Notes: generated from the letters alone by a model not told the origin. A stretch of 64,000 nt of DNA from Ruminococcus sp. (GCF_017464355.1 NZ_JAFUAG010000038.1:39392-103391); one strand, 5' to 3'. Positions 41,878 through 51,197 are shown, numbered from the stretch's first letter. Translations and numbers: made by a program.

Positions 41878-41910
41878 CGCCCCTGCCAATAATTATGAAT
41901 TATGAATTAT
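41878..41910. repeat. Dispersed repeat, copy 2, abutting a stop codon
   Basis: CCCGCCCCTGCCAATAATT followed by ATGAATTATGAATTA is nearly identical to copy 1 at 33602-33635. It overlaps the stop codon of the reverse gene that ends at 41907. Confidence 0.75.
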
Positions 41911-43304
41911 TCTTCGTCTTCCCAGAAATCCACCGCCGTATCTCCCAGCCTCTCGTATTTGTCAGCATCTGAGATGATACCGATGAACCTGTCTTCAACT
42001 TCCTCATCACCCCTGAACATCATCAGGTACCGCATGGCAGCCACCGCAAGATAGTAGGCTTCATGGTCCATGCAGGCCATAGCCGCGTATTTCAGCCGCC
42101 TGTCCCCCATAAAAAGCCCCCGCCTGAAGATCAGCTTAAGCCCCGTGTATACAGCATTTGTCCCCTCTTTCATGCTCAGCTCAAAGGGGTCATTCTCTGC
42201 GAACCTTGCAAGCTTGCCCCTGTCCGTCACAAATTTTTCCAGATATGCCGCTATCTCCCCGTAACGCTTGTCTATTCCCCATATCCTCTCCAGCACCAGC
42301 TGCCGTGCCGTGGGATATCTCTTCGCACTTTCGGAAAACTCCTCCTCCCACGCCCGCCTTTCAAAACGGCAGAGGGCTCGCTCTCCTCCCAAGGCTTTTT
42401 CTTTGCGGGACTTCATCTGCCTTAACTCCCAGCGCTTCACTATCCCCGCAAATTCAAGGGTGCTTATCTGTTCTCTCGTGAACTCTGCCGCCCCGCCGAA
42501 CATCTGCCGCTTGAATTCCCGGGCAGATGTGGGGCTTTTCATAACAAAGTCAAGTACCTCGGGTATTATCAGCAGACATCTCACAGGCCTGCCCTCCAGC
42601 GCCGCCGCAGCCGCCTTGTGGTGCCCGTCTATAAGAAAACTCAGCCCGTCCGCATAATTCAGCGCCACCGCCCTTGGGGCATTCTCCCCGCCTATGATCC
42701 CCCTGTAATGCTCCACTCTCTCCCTGTTCATCATGGCCGCAGACTGGGTCGGGTAGAGGAACAGGGGCGGCACAACGTCACCGCTGAAAAGGTACACCCC
42801 GTCCTCCGAGCCTATGTACATCCAGCTTACAGCAGCCTCGTACAACTTCTTCTTCGGTTCTATGTCCCAGAAAAATCCGCCCTGTCCGTCCGTGGGATAG
42901 CATTCAGCGTCCGCCAGCATATATACCCCGTCTTCTAAAAGCCCCAGCACGGGCGCCAGTACCTCCAGGGAATTTTCCACACTGATAAACTCAGCATTCA
43001 CTCCGTCAGCTATCCTGCGAAGCTCACCGCATTCCGCCTGTTCAATGCCGTACCCCGCCCCCAGCAGACTTTCGCAGGTAGGGCAGTAGGGTCTTTCTAT
43101 CTCAGTTAAAGGCTTGTCCCCCAGCATAAGCTGAGATACCATGTACTGATCATAGTCCTCAGTTTCAATAGTTCCTGTCCGCTTCAACTTTAGCCTGCCC
43201 CTGCCATTTTTCAAACTGAATATCACTCCGCTGTCAACACAGCCCATTTTCCCCACACTTCTTATCTTCTTTATCACAGGCTCGTTTCCTCCGAAAATAC
43301 CCAT
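41907..43304 (-). CDS. DGHHK-motif hypothetical protein, paralogue 2
   Basis: ATG 43304 follows GGAAGGAGGAACAGAT, the same ribosome site as paralogue 1. The 465-residue protein shares with it the N-terminus ('MGxFGG'), 'GMLxxGYGIEQ', 'ADAE..PTDGxGxFFWDI', 'LYPTQSAAMMNRERVEHY' and the 'FLIDGHHKAAAAALEG' motif (about 223-238). The C-terminal half is helical with Arg/Lys/Glu-rich stretches. The two genes, with their upstream repeats, are a tandem duplication. Function is unknown; the DGHHK segment is the only hint, pointing to a ParB/sulfiredoxin-like nucleotide site. Confidence 0.72.
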   Translation of the reverse strand: MGIFGGNEPVIKKIRSVGKMGCVDSGVIFSLKNGRGRLKLKRTGTIETEDYDQYMVSQLMLGDKPLTEIERPYCPTCESLLGAGYGIEQAECGELRRIADGVNAEFISVENSLEVLAPVLGLLEDGVYMLADAECYPTDGQGGFFWDIEPKKKLYEAAVSWMYIGSEDGVYLFSGDVVPPLFLYPTQSAAMMNRERVEHYRGIIGGENAPRAVALNYADGLSFLIDGHHKAAAAALEGRPVRCLLIIPEVLDFVMKSPTSAREFKRQMFGGAAEFTREQISTLEFAGIVKRWELRQMKSRKEKALGGERALCRFERRAWEEEFSESAKRYPTARQLVLERIWGIDKRYGEIAAYLEKFVTDRGKLARFAENDPFELSMKEGTNAVYTGLKLIFRRGLFMGDRRLKYAAMACMDHEAYYLAVAAMRYLMMFRGDEEVEDRFIGIISDADKYERLGDTAVDFWEDEE

Positions 43305-43341
43305 ATCTGTTCCTCCTTCCACGGTATGGCAGGTGATTGCC

Positions 43342-43395
43342 CCCGCCGCTTTCCCACATATGATCCGCCTGACCGCCCCGCAGACTTCTTCTTCC
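43342..43395. repeat. 54-bp direct repeat, copy 2, upstream of paralogue 2
   Basis: Identical to 41740-41793 over all 54 bases, followed by a further copy of the GGGCGGGGGCTTGCCCCCGC hairpin. The near-perfect identity in non-coding DNA, while the proteins have diverged greatly, suggests the repeat spread or was homogenised later than the gene duplication. Confidence 0.85.
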
Positions 43396-43621
43396 CTGGT
43401 AGGGCGGGGGCTTGCCCCCGCCGCTTTCCACCACATAAGCCGCTCAAATATATCCGCAGACCTTTCAGTAAAGTATTACAGTATACCACACAAAATAAAA
43501 AAAGTCAACCCCAAAAATACGTCCGCCGCCAATGCCCCGCCAAACAAAAAAATACGGCGGGAGCAAGCCCCCGCCCTACAATATTATCACAAACCCCCAA
43601 GCGATAAGAACAACAATTCTT

Positions 43622-43655
43622 CCGCCCATGCCAATAATTATGAATTATAAATTGC
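43622..43655. repeat. Dispersed repeat, copy 3, abutting a stop codon
   Basis: CCGCCCATGCCAATAATT followed by ATGAATTATAAATT is a slightly diverged copy of the repeat at 33602 and 41878. It overlaps the last codons and stop of the acetyltransferase gene at 43638. Confidence 0.7.
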
Positions 43656-44090
43656 CAGCCGCATGGCCACATGAGGAAACCCGTCCTCCATAAATTCCCC
43701 CGAGCATACCCTGAAACCCTCTTTTTCGTAAAACCCGACAGCGTAGGTCTGTGCCTCGATGTAAAGCTCCTCTATGCCTTCCATGCGGGCACCCTCCAGC
43801 ACAGCCTCGTGCAGTATCTTCCGCCCCAGATCTTTGCCGCGCTCCGTCGTCACTACCCGTCCTATCCTCGCCGCCGTGGGCTCGTCAGGCTTCCTGAATA
43901 TCCTCAGGCAGGCCGCACATCTTCCGTCCTCTGTCATTATGAAAATGTGCCTGCTTGTCGGGTCAAGGCCGTCAATGTCAGCGCAGACACAGTTCTGCTC
44001 CACCACAAAAACATCGCACCTCGCCTTTAGTATAGCGTGCAGCTCCCATACCGTCAGTTCGCTGAAATCCTTGTTCCTCAGATCGTACAT
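43638..44090 (-). CDS. ElaA-type GNAT N-acetyltransferase
   Basis: ATG 44090 follows GGGGGAAGAGGACAAG and gives 150 residues, the usual ElaA size; the frame is open further upstream but without a ribosome site. ElaA/GNAT features are 'LTVWELHAILKARCDVFVVEQNC' (split in two here: LTVWELHAILKA, RCDVFVVEQNC), 'DIDGLDPTSRH', 'ARIGRVVTTERGKDLGRKIL' as the acetyl-CoA loop, and 'AQTYAVGFYEKEGFRV'. The acceptor substrate is unknown in this family. The last residues fall within the dispersed repeat, so they may be recent. Confidence 0.85.
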   Translation of the reverse strand: MYDLRNKDFSELTVWELHAILKARCDVFVVEQNCVCADIDGLDPTSRHIFIMTEDGRCAACLRIFRKPDEPTAARIGRVVTTERGKDLGRKILHEAVLEGARMEGIEELYIEAQTYAVGFYEKEGFRVCSGEFMEDGFPHVAMRLAIYNS

Positions 44091-44246
44091 CTTGTCCTCT
44101 TCCCCCATAAATGCCGATAGTGAATGCCATGGCTCCCCACGGCTATCCACTATCCTCAATAACAATTTTCTTTTCGATACTATCCGTATCTCATCGCCCG
44201 AGTTCAGCACTAAGCCCTATGGACCTGTAGTCGTGCAGCCTACATA

Positions 44247-45182
44247 TCACTCAGGAAAAGCTATCCTTGGCAGATAGGAGATTATATCCTCCTTCATGCG
44301 TATAACTTCGCGCCTTGCTGCCTTTGCAAAATCCTGCTCGTCGCACTCTTCCTTCTTGTATGCGCACATAACACCTCTGGAAGAATTTACTATCGCACCC
44401 AGACCATTCTTGTCAAAGCCCTTGCTGACACCCTCAGCACCGCCGCCCTGGGCGCCGTAGCCTGGTACCAGGAAGAATGTGTGGGGCAGCGCAGCTCTCA
44501 TCTCAGCCAGCTGCTCGGGGTAGGTCGCACCTACCACAGCACCTACACCGCTGTAGCCGTACTTGCCCATGACATCAGCGCCCCACTTCTCGCACATATC
44601 GCCCATGGTAGCATAAACGGTCTTGTCGCCTATCTTAAGGTCCTGCAATTCGCCCGAGGACTTGTTCGAGGTCTTCACCAGCACGAAAATGCCCTTGTCA
44701 TACAGCTTGCACTGCTCCAGCAGAGGGCTGATACCATCAGTACCCAGGTAGCCGTTCACAGTAAGTGCGTCCGCACCGAAAGCCTCTATCTTCTCACCGC
44801 CTACGTCAGTAAGGCCCAGGTGCGCAGCCGCATAAGCCTCCATAGTTGCCCCGATGTCGTTGCGCTTGCCGTCGGTCATTACGAACATACCTTTTTCCTT
44901 AGCGTACTGTATGGTCTTGTACAGGGTCTTGACGCCCTCGTAGCCGTACATCTCGTAGTAAGCAGCCTGGGGCTTTATTGCAGGGCAGATGTCGTGTATC
45001 TCATCTATTATAGCCTTGTTGAATTCCAGTATAGCCTTGGCCGCAGCCTTTAGTGTGCGGTCGTATTTCTTGAACTTCTTCTCCTTGATGAATTCGGGCA
45101 CATACTCCAGCTTAGGGTCAAGTCCCACCACCGAGGGGTTCTGTGTCTTCACGATGTTTTCAATAAGTCTGTCCATTGACAT
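44247..45182 (-). CDS. pyrF: Orotidine 5'-phosphate decarboxylase
   Basis: The 311-residue protein converts OMP to UMP. It belongs to the longer (type 2) subfamily and shows 'NPSVVGLDPKLE', 'AIKPQAAYYE', the catalytic 'MTDGKRNDIGAT' (Lys and Asp), 'ALTVNGYLG', 'FVLVKTSNKSS' and 'GAVVGATYPEQ', 'FLVPGYGAQGG'. AGGAGGAATTTTAA precedes ATG. It lies downstream of pyrC, the K+ channel and two small genes on the same strand, so it may be in one long transcript with them. Confidence 0.95.
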   Translation of the reverse strand: MSMDRLIENIVKTQNPSVVGLDPKLEYVPEFIKEKKFKKYDRTLKAAAKAILEFNKAIIDEIHDICPAIKPQAAYYEMYGYEGVKTLYKTIQYAKEKGMFVMTDGKRNDIGATMEAYAAAHLGLTDVGGEKIEAFGADALTVNGYLGTDGISPLLEQCKLYDKGIFVLVKTSNKSSGELQDLKIGDKTVYATMGDMCEKWGADVMGKYGYSGVGAVVGATYPEQLAEMRAALPHTFFLVPGYGAQGGGAEGVSKGFDKNGLGAIVNSSRGVMCAYKKEECDEQDFAKAARREVIRMKEDIISYLPRIAFPE

Positions 45183-45232
45183 TTAAAATTCCTCCTTGGT
45201 TCAATTATTTCCGTTGTATATCGATGATGAGC

Positions 45233-45637
45233 TCAGTACGGATATATCCCCACCTTTTCGCAGGGAAAAGAGAACCTCACCATATCTCCGATATTTATCC
45301 TGCCGCGTTCGTTCACTGCAAGCATTTCAAGCCCGTCAGGGGAAAACCGCAGATACAGCACCGCACCGTCCCCGTCCTCCTCTATATCCTCGCATACAGC
45401 CGTAAAACTGTCCGTACTGCCGTCGGTCGAAAATGAAGCACGCTTACCCTCAACAACGGCTATCTCGGATATATCCGTATCTTCATTCCCGCCGAATGTG
45501 AACTCTATCCTGTAAGTGCCGTCCTTTATCGGCGCCTCATGAAAGTGCCATATGCCGCACACTTCCCCAAGTCCGTTACGGGCAGTTACTATCGTACTGC
45601 CGTTTACCTCCTTCACATCTGTAAGGAAAACGTTCAT
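45233..45637 (-). CDS. Hypothetical protein, 134 residues
   Basis: The start ATG 45637 overlaps the stop of the preceding gene by one base (TGATG), with GAGGTGATGTG as ribosome site. A GTG at 45640 is an alternative. The protein is beta-rich with an acidic C-terminal half and ends 'VRFSFPCEKVGIYPY'. It has no signal or membrane segment. It appears translationally coupled to the gene upstream. No family is recognised. Confidence 0.6.
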   Translation of the reverse strand: MNVFLTDVKEVNGSTIVTARNGLGEVCGIWHFHEAPIKDGTYRIEFTFGGNEDTDISEIAVVEGKRASFSTDGSTDSFTAVCEDIEEDGDGAVLYLRFSPDGLEMLAVNERGRINIGDMVRFSFPCEKVGIYPY

Positions 45638-46023
45638 CACATCACCTCTTTCAGCCTGCCGTCATCGGGGTCGCACCAATGGGGTATGCCCATTTCGTCC
45701 AGCCATGCTTCCAGCCTGTCAAGCAGATACCTCATCTCAAATCTGCGGTACTCAGCCACACGCTCAAATTCTCCGCTTTCAAACACCGCCCAGAACATGG
45801 CAGGCAGCTCCGCCCCGCGGAAAAGGCTGTCTATGCGCCTGTCGTTCTGCGCCTTTATGAATGCTTCCATGACCTCAGCTTCGGGTATGTGAGGGTAATC
45901 TATAAAGCCCTCCTCCGAGCAGCACATAGCCCTTTCAACTACCTCACATTCCGTGGGGTCGAAAAGGTATCTGTCCCCGTTTTCCTGAGCCAAAACATGG
46001 AAAGCTGTTATCATCAGTGCCAT
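45637..46023 (-). CDS. Hypothetical protein, 128 residues (UPF0158-like impression)
   Basis: The protein is acidic and helical, with several Trp/Phe/Tyr, Cys pairs ('MCCSEEG') and a 'WCDPDD' near the C-terminus. There is no membrane segment. Composition and length vaguely resemble UPF0158-type proteins, but I cannot confirm this. It starts 9 bases after the stop of the K+ channel gene and runs directly into the next gene, so the three are almost certainly co-transcribed. Confidence 0.55.
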   Translation of the reverse strand: MALMITAFHVLAQENGDRYLFDPTECEVVERAMCCSEEGFIDYPHIPEAEVMEAFIKAQNDRRIDSLFRGAELPAMFWAVFESGEFERVAEYRRFEMRYLLDRLEAWLDEMGIPHWCDPDDGRLKEVM

Positions 46024-46032
46024 GCCATTACC

Positions 46033-46821
46033 TCACTCCACAGTGTATTTGTCAGGTAGAGCATTCTGCGTGCTTTCAGCCTCCGCCTTGTTCTTACCGT
46101 TCAGCGCCGAAAGATACCCTCCCGTTATAATGCCCGAGGGCAGAGCGATTATCGCAATGCCGAACAGGGAAGATACCATGGTCACTACCCGTCCCATGGT
46201 GGTGGTGGGATATATGTCCCCGTAGCCCACCGTGGTCAGCGATACCGTCGCCCAGTATACCGCGTCAAAAAAGTTCCCGAAGGAATCGGGCTCCACATTG
46301 AATATCACCAGCGCCGATACCGTTATGTAGGCCGCCGCCAGGGTGGCCACCGCCGTAAGCGCCTTGCGCTCACGCTTAAGTACCTCCACAAGTATCATCA
46401 GGTTCTTAGAGTACCTGAGTATCTTCGCCGCCCGAAATACCCTGAAAGTCCTGGTCAGCCTGAATATTTTCAGTATCCTGAACCCGTCGTTCATAAACGA
46501 GAAAAAGGGGAGTATGGCTAAAAGGTCTATGACCGCCATAGGCGTAAAGGGATAAATGAGAAATGCCGCAGGCGCCTTGACCTTAAGCTTTAAGTCCGCC
46601 GTCATCAGCCTCAGCAGGTAGTCTATGATAAACACTATGGTCGAGATAAGGTCTATCATCTCAAAGACCCTGTTGCTCTCCTTGAAAGCCAGGGGCACAA
46701 TGCTCGTCACTATAACTATCAGCATGAAGGTATCGTAAATGTCGCTCGCCTTGTTTTCCTCGCTGATGACCTCAATTATGTCGAATATCTTCTTCCTCAT
46801 TTTCCTCTCATACCTGCGCAT
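46033..46821 (-). CDS. Voltage-gated potassium channel
   Basis: The 262-residue protein has six membrane helices. The fourth is an Arg-rich voltage sensor ('RILKIFRLTRTFRVFRAAKI'), and the pore loop contains the K+ selectivity filter 'TVGYGDIYP', with 'YWATVSLT' before it. It forms tetrameric K+ channels in the cytoplasmic membrane, gated by voltage. ATG 46821 has GGGGAG seven bases upstream, better than ATG 46827. It lies 43 bases downstream of pyrC on the same strand. A short C-terminal tail follows the last helix; no RCK/TrkA-N domain is attached. Confidence 0.9.
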   Translation of the reverse strand: MRRYERKMRKKIFDIIEVISEENKASDIYDTFMLIVIVTSIVPLAFKESNRVFEMIDLISTIVFIIDYLLRLMTADLKLKVKAPAAFLIYPFTPMAVIDLLAILPFFSFMNDGFRILKIFRLTRTFRVFRAAKILRYSKNLMILVEVLKRERKALTAVATLAAAYITVSALVIFNVEPDSFGNFFDAVYWATVSLTTVGYGDIYPTTTMGRVVTMVSSLFGIAIIALPSGIITGGYLSALNGKNKAEAESTQNALPDKYTVE

Positions 46822-46864
46822 AAACATTCTCCCCGCCGCAGCAGGGAGAACAGTTTACATATAT

Positions 46865-48139
46865 TTATAAGCTGTATACCACCTTGCCTCGGCAGATAGT
46901 ATACATATTCCGTCCCCTGAGATGCTCCCCCTTGAACACAGTGTTCTTGCTCTTCGAGTTCAGCTCCTCGGGTATTACCTCCCATTCGTAGTCGGGGTCG
47001 AAGATGCAAAGGTCGCACCTCTCACCCTCAGCTATCTTTATGGGCTCCAGTCCCAGTATCTTCCTGGGATTTACGCTCATGACCTCCACCAGCTTGTCAA
47101 GGCTAAGCTTGCCCGTGTGGTAAAGCTGTGTCAGCGTCACCGCCAGGGAAGTCTCCAGCCCTACAACACCGTTGGGAGCCTTCTCAAAGTCAGCCTTTTC
47201 CTCCGCCGAATGGGGCGCGTGGTCGGTTATTATGCAGTCGATGGTGCCGTCCAGCAGGGCTTCCTCCACCGCCTGCCTGTCCCTCTCTGTCCTCAGGGGG
47301 GGCGACATACGGTAGTCCGCATCTCTGCTCAGCAGCTTTTCATCAGTGTAGGTGAAGTAGTGGGGCGCAGTCTCGCAGGTGACTTTCACGCCGTCCCGCT
47401 TGGCAGCCCTTATAATGTTCACCGAGCCCCAGGTGGAAACATGGCAAATGTGTATCCGCGCGTCACAGCTCATGGCAAGGGTTATCTCCCTGGCAGTTAT
47501 GCTGTCCTCGCTGGCTCTGTCCATGCCTCTTACGCCCAGCTTCTCTGATACCTCACCCTTGTTGATTATGCCCCCGTTTATGATCTTGAGATCCTCGCAG
47601 TGGCTGGTGATGATAAGCCCGTTCTTATTTGAAAACTCCAGCGCCTGCCTCATCAGCTCCGCATTCTCCACAGGCCTGCCGTCGTCTGAAATGGCAGTTA
47701 TCCCCGCTTTGATAAGCTCATCGTAGTCGCAAAGCTCCTCGCCCTTCATGCCCTTGGTGACAGTGGCATAGGGTATAACATCGATGCCCGTCTTCTTCGC
47801 CTTGTCGAAAACATACTTTACCCCCTCGGGGGAATCTATGGGCGGCTTGGTGTTCGGCATACAAGCCACCCCCGTGAAGCCGCCCGCCTTAGCAGCATTG
47901 GCTCCCGTGAGTATGTCCTCCTTGTAGGTAAGCCCCGGGTCACGGAAATGAACGTGCATATCGAACAGCCCGGGCACAGCGCAAAGCCTGCCCTTGCCGT
48001 CGATGACCCTGGTGTTTTCCTCAGCCTTGATATCATCGCCGATGGCGGTTATCACACCGCCGTCAACAGCAATATCAGTCACTTTGTCCAGCCCGCACTG
48101 AGGGTCGCAGGCACGGACATTTTTAATAAGCAGTTCCAT
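46865..48139 (-). CDS. pyrC: Dihydroorotase
   Basis: The 424-residue zinc enzyme cyclises carbamoyl aspartate to dihydroorotate. It has the class I dihydroorotase signature 'DMHVHFRDPGLTYKED', 'GFTGVACMPNTKP', 'SHCEDL', 'ICHVSTWGS', and 'DCIITDHAPHSAEEK', which contain the metal ligands and the catalytic Asp. Together with pyrKD and pyrF in this window it gives three steps of the UMP pathway; carA/carB, pyrB and pyrE are not visible. It lies 21 bases after the small membrane-protein gene at 48161 and ahead of the K+ channel gene. Confidence 0.95.
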   Translation of the reverse strand: MELLIKNVRACDPQCGLDKVTDIAVDGGVITAIGDDIKAEENTRVIDGKGRLCAVPGLFDMHVHFRDPGLTYKEDILTGANAAKAGGFTGVACMPNTKPPIDSPEGVKYVFDKAKKTGIDVIPYATVTKGMKGEELCDYDELIKAGITAISDDGRPVENAELMRQALEFSNKNGLIITSHCEDLKIINGGIINKGEVSEKLGVRGMDRASEDSITAREITLAMSCDARIHICHVSTWGSVNIIRAAKRDGVKVTCETAPHYFTYTDEKLLSRDADYRMSPPLRTERDRQAVEEALLDGTIDCIITDHAPHSAEEKADFEKAPNGVVGLETSLAVTLTQLYHTGKLSLDKLVEVMSVNPRKILGLEPIKIAEGERCDLCIFDPDYEWEVIPEELNSKSKNTVFKGEHLRGRNMYTICRGKVVYSL

Positions 48140-48160
48140 TATATAGCCTTATCTATCCAA

Positions 48161-48724
48161 TTACTTGGTCTTGTCAATTCTGTCTTCGGCCTTCTCGTCG
48201 CCGTTGAATTCCTTGACAGTTCTTGTTCTCTCGCAGTTGTAAACATTCTCATCAGCGTTTGACATTATGAACTTGCAGCTTGCAGGAGCTTCCATGATCT
48301 CCTGACGCTGCCTGTCAGTCAGGAAAGTCCAGCCCTTATCGCTGTAAGGTTCCTCTGCTTCCAGGTTCTTGTAGGTGATCTCTGCGAACATACCCAGCTT
48401 CTCGCCCAGGTCGTAGGACTCATCTCTTTCCTTGTTGGGCATTATCATTACCTTGATCTTGCTTGTGCTCTCGTTGATCTTGAAGTAGCCCTGTGCATAG
48501 ATATGCTCTTCATCGCTGGCCTTGACCATTTTGAATTCGCCGCTCTGGTCAAAGTAAAATCTCATGTCATGCTTTTCGTCTGTCCAGTAGCCAAGTATCA
48601 GCTTTCTTGAGTCAGAGTTCTTGTCGTGGCTGGGCTCGTTGAAAACATAGGTGCATACAAAAACGCCGCAGATGACGATGAGCACGAAAAGTATGCCCAG
48701 AAAACCAGAAATAAATTTCTTCAT
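48161..48724 (-). CDS. Hypothetical membrane-anchored protein, 187 residues
   Basis: An N-terminal hydrophobic segment (about residues 5-28, 'FLGILFVLIVICGVFVCTYV') acts as signal anchor; there is no lipobox that fits well, although Cys residues are nearby. The remaining about 155 residues are outside, with 'LILGYWTDEKHDMRFYFDQSG' and 'GYFKINES', a pattern seen in small beta-rich lipocalin-like or DUF-type proteins that report stress, but I cannot name a family. Located between ilvD and pyrC. Confidence 0.65.
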   Translation of the reverse strand: MKKFISGFLGILFVLIVICGVFVCTYVFNEPSHDKNSDSRKLILGYWTDEKHDMRFYFDQSGEFKMVKASDEEHIYAQGYFKINESTSKIKVMIMPNKERDESYDLGEKLGMFAEITYKNLEAEEPYSDKGWTFLTDRQRQEIMEAPASCKFIMSNADENVYNCERTRTVKEFNGDEKAEDRIDKTK

Positions 48725-48761
48725 GTCAAATTCCTCCGTTCATTCTATAAGGGTGTATGGT

Positions 48762-50426
48762 TTACTTTATTTCCAGCACAGCGCCCCTGTTAGCCGAAGT
48801 GACCAGTGACGCATAACGTGCAAGATAACCTGTCTTGATCTTGGGCTCTCTGGGAGTCCATTTTGCTCTTCTTTCAGCCAGGACTTCATCGGATACCTTA
48901 AGCTCGATGCTGTGTGCGTTGATGTCTATAGCGATGATGTCGCCCTCTTCTACCAGGGCGATGTTGCCGCCCAGTGCAGCCTCGGGAGAAACGTGGCCGA
49001 TAGCCGCACCTCTCGTAGCGCCGCTGAAACGTCCGTCAGTGATGAGCGCAACTGTGGAGCCCAGACCCATGCCCTGTATAGCAGAGGTGGGGTTGAGCAT
49101 CTCTCTCATGCCGGGGCCGCCCTTGGGTCCCTCGTACCTGATGACCACAACGTCCCCGGGAACTATCTTGCCGCCTCTGATAGAAGTTATAGCCTCCTCC
49201 TCGCTGTCGAATACCCTTGCAGGTCCCTCGTGCCTGAGCATCTCGGGTGCCACCGCAGATCTCTTTACAACGCAGGTGTCAGGTGCCAGGTTGCCCCTGA
49301 GAACAGCTATGCCGCCGTTGGGCATAAAGGGATCGTCGATAGACCTGATTATAGATGTATCCTTGTTCTCCACACCTGCAATGTTCTCTGCTACGGTCTT
49401 GCCTGTGCAGGTCATGCATTCGGTGTTGATGAGATCCTTCTTTGCCAGCTCGTTCAGTACAGCGTAAACGCCGCCTGCTTCATTCAGGTCCTCCATGTAG
49501 GTGTGGCCTGCAGGTGCCAGGTGACACAGGTTAGGTGTCCTCTCGGAGATCTCGTTTACCAGTTCCAGATCCAGATCAATGCCGCACTCATGAGCGATAG
49601 CGGGCAGGTGCAGCATGGAGTTGGTCGAGCAGCCCAGTGCCATGTCCGCAGCTATAGCGTTCTTGAAAGCTTCCTCTGTCATTATATCTCTGGGACGAAT
49701 GTTCTTCTTCAGCAGTTCCATTACCTGCATACCGGCCTGCTTGGCCAGCTTCAGTCTTGCTGAGTAAACTGCGGGTATAGTGCCGTTTCCTCTCAGACCC
49801 ATGCCCAGTACCTCTGTCAGGCAGTTCATGGAGTTTGCAGTGTACATACCCGAGCAGGAGCCGCATGACGGACAGGCCTTGTCCTCAAACTCCTGTACAT
49901 CGTCCAGCGTAAAGGTGCCCGCATTGTAAGAGCCCACAGCCTCAAACATACTCGAAAGGGAAGTCTTCTTACCCTTTACATGGCCTGCCAGCATAGGGCC
50001 GCCCGATACGAAAACAGTAGGTATGTTCACCCTTGCCGCAGCCATCAGCAGACCGGGTACGTTCTTGTCGCAGTTGGGTACCATTACCAGCGCATCAAAG
50101 TGGTGTGCCAGCGCCATGCACTCAGTAGAGTCAGCTATCAGGTCTCTTGTCACCAGCGAATACTTCATGCCCTGATGACCCATAGCTATACCGTCGCATA
50201 CTGCTATAGCAGGGAATACCACAGGTGTGCCGCCTGCCATGGCAACCCCCATCTTAACAGCATCAACTATCTTGTCGATGTTCATGTGACCGGGAACTAT
50301 CTCGTTGTAGGAGGAAACTATGCCGACCAGTGGTCTTTCCATTTCTTCCTTGGTGAAGCCCAGTGCGTTGAATAATGATCTCTGCGGAGCCTTGTCGGCA
50401 CCCTCGCAAAAATAGTTACTTGACAT
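48762..50426 (-). CDS. ilvD: Dihydroxy-acid dehydratase
   Basis: The 554-residue enzyme makes 2-oxo acids in valine, leucine and isoleucine synthesis using an iron-sulfur cluster. The family signatures '[11 protein letters not shown]', '[20 protein letters not shown]' (cluster Cys), '[12 protein letters not shown]' and '[13 protein letters not shown]' are present. ATG 50426 follows GAAGGTAATAGAT; an upstream ATG at 50459 would add eleven residues over the gap. The two-Cys motif makes it dependent on the iron-sulfur assembly genes also present here. No other ilv gene is next to it. Confidence 0.96.
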   Translation of the reverse strand: MSSNYFCEGADKAPQRSLFNALGFTKEEMERPLVGIVSSYNEIVPGHMNIDKIVDAVKMGVAMAGGTPVVFPAIAVCDGIAMGHQGMKYSLVTRDLIADSTECMALAHHFDALVMVPNCDKNVPGLLMAAARVNIPTVFVSGGPMLAGHVKGKKTSLSSMFEAVGSYNAGTFTLDDVQEFEDKACPSCGSCSGMYTANSMNCLTEVLGMGLRGNGTIPAVYSARLKLAKQAGMQVMELLKKNIRPRDIMTEEAFKNAIAADMALGCSTNSMLHLPAIAHECGIDLDLELVNEISERTPNLCHLAPAGHTYMEDLNEAGGVYAVLNELAKKDLINTECMTCTGKTVAENIAGVENKDTSIIRSIDDPFMPNGGIAVLRGNLAPDTCVVKRSAVAPEMLRHEGPARVFDSEEEAITSIRGGKIVPGDVVVIRYEGPKGGPGMREMLNPTSAIQGMGLGSTVALITDGRFSGATRGAAIGHVSPEAALGGNIALVEEGDIIAIDINAHSIELKVSDEVLAERRAKWTPREPKIKTGYLARYASLVTSANRGAVLEIK

Positions 50427-50477
50427 ATCTATTACCTTCTTTATAAATATTTTTATCACCCACAGGTGAATGATGTC

Positions 50478-51161
50478 TTACTTTTTCTTCTTCGAGGGCT
50501 TGCCCTCCAGTATGAACATAGCGCTGCCCGCAAACAGCAGCGGTATCGAGAACAGCCACCAGAGCTTCCTCGCCCCCGGTTCTTTCATTTTTATGAAATA
50601 CGGGGATATGGTCTCTTTGCTGAGCCCGTCAGAATTCGTATTGATGTAATACAGATCCTGATAGGTGTCCTGCCAGTTCTCGGCAAAATCGGTTATGCGC
50701 TTTTCGTCTTCCGCATCGTAGGTTATCTGCCCCACGAACTCATGGGAAGTATCATAGGCCGAGCCCTCGGTCAGTGCGTCAGAGTGCAGCTGAAAATAAA
50801 TGTCCGTGCTGAGATATTCGTCCACCGCGATAGTCATGTATTCACCACTGCCCTCACCAAGCTCCAGCAGATAGTAGGTGGTCTCTGCATAGTCATCTGT
50901 TGCATCTGACTGCTCAGTGTATATCTCTATGGGCCTGGGTGCGTAATCCCCCGGTTCAGGGTCAACAAGATAGCCGTTCACCACTGACCTGACCGTTCCC
51001 TTTACGAACATACCCTCCTCAAAGTCTGCGAGTTTCATATCCGAGATATCTCTGAGGTGTGTGCATCTGTAAAAGTCCGCCAGCCCGAAGCCCAGCACTG
51101 CCAACCCCGCTACGAAAGCCGCAATGCCCGCAATGTGCAGCGGCCTTAGTTTAAACTTCAA
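50478..51161 (-). CDS. Hypothetical membrane protein, 227 residues
   Basis: There are two membrane helices, one near the N-terminus (about 9-28) and one near the C-terminus (about 200-218), with a Lys-rich tail after it. The 170-residue loop between them would be outside the cell and is acidic and beta-rich. No family is recognised. It lies between the repeat protein gene and ilvD and is co-directional with both; the hairpin CACCTGTGGGTG just after it may weakly terminate. Confidence 0.65.
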   Translation of the reverse strand: MKFKLRPLHIAGIAAFVAGLAVLGFGLADFYRCTHLRDISDMKLADFEEGMFVKGTVRSVVNGYLVDPEPGDYAPRPIEIYTEQSDATDDYAETTYYLLELGEGSGEYMTIAVDEYLSTDIYFQLHSDALTEGSAYDTSHEFVGQITYDAEDEKRITDFAENWQDTYQDLYYINTNSDGLSKETISPYFIKMKEPGARKLWWLFSIPLLFAGSAMFILEGKPSKKKK

Positions 51162-51197
51162 TCATCATCATCCCGATCCCTGTCTGTCAGACAGATT

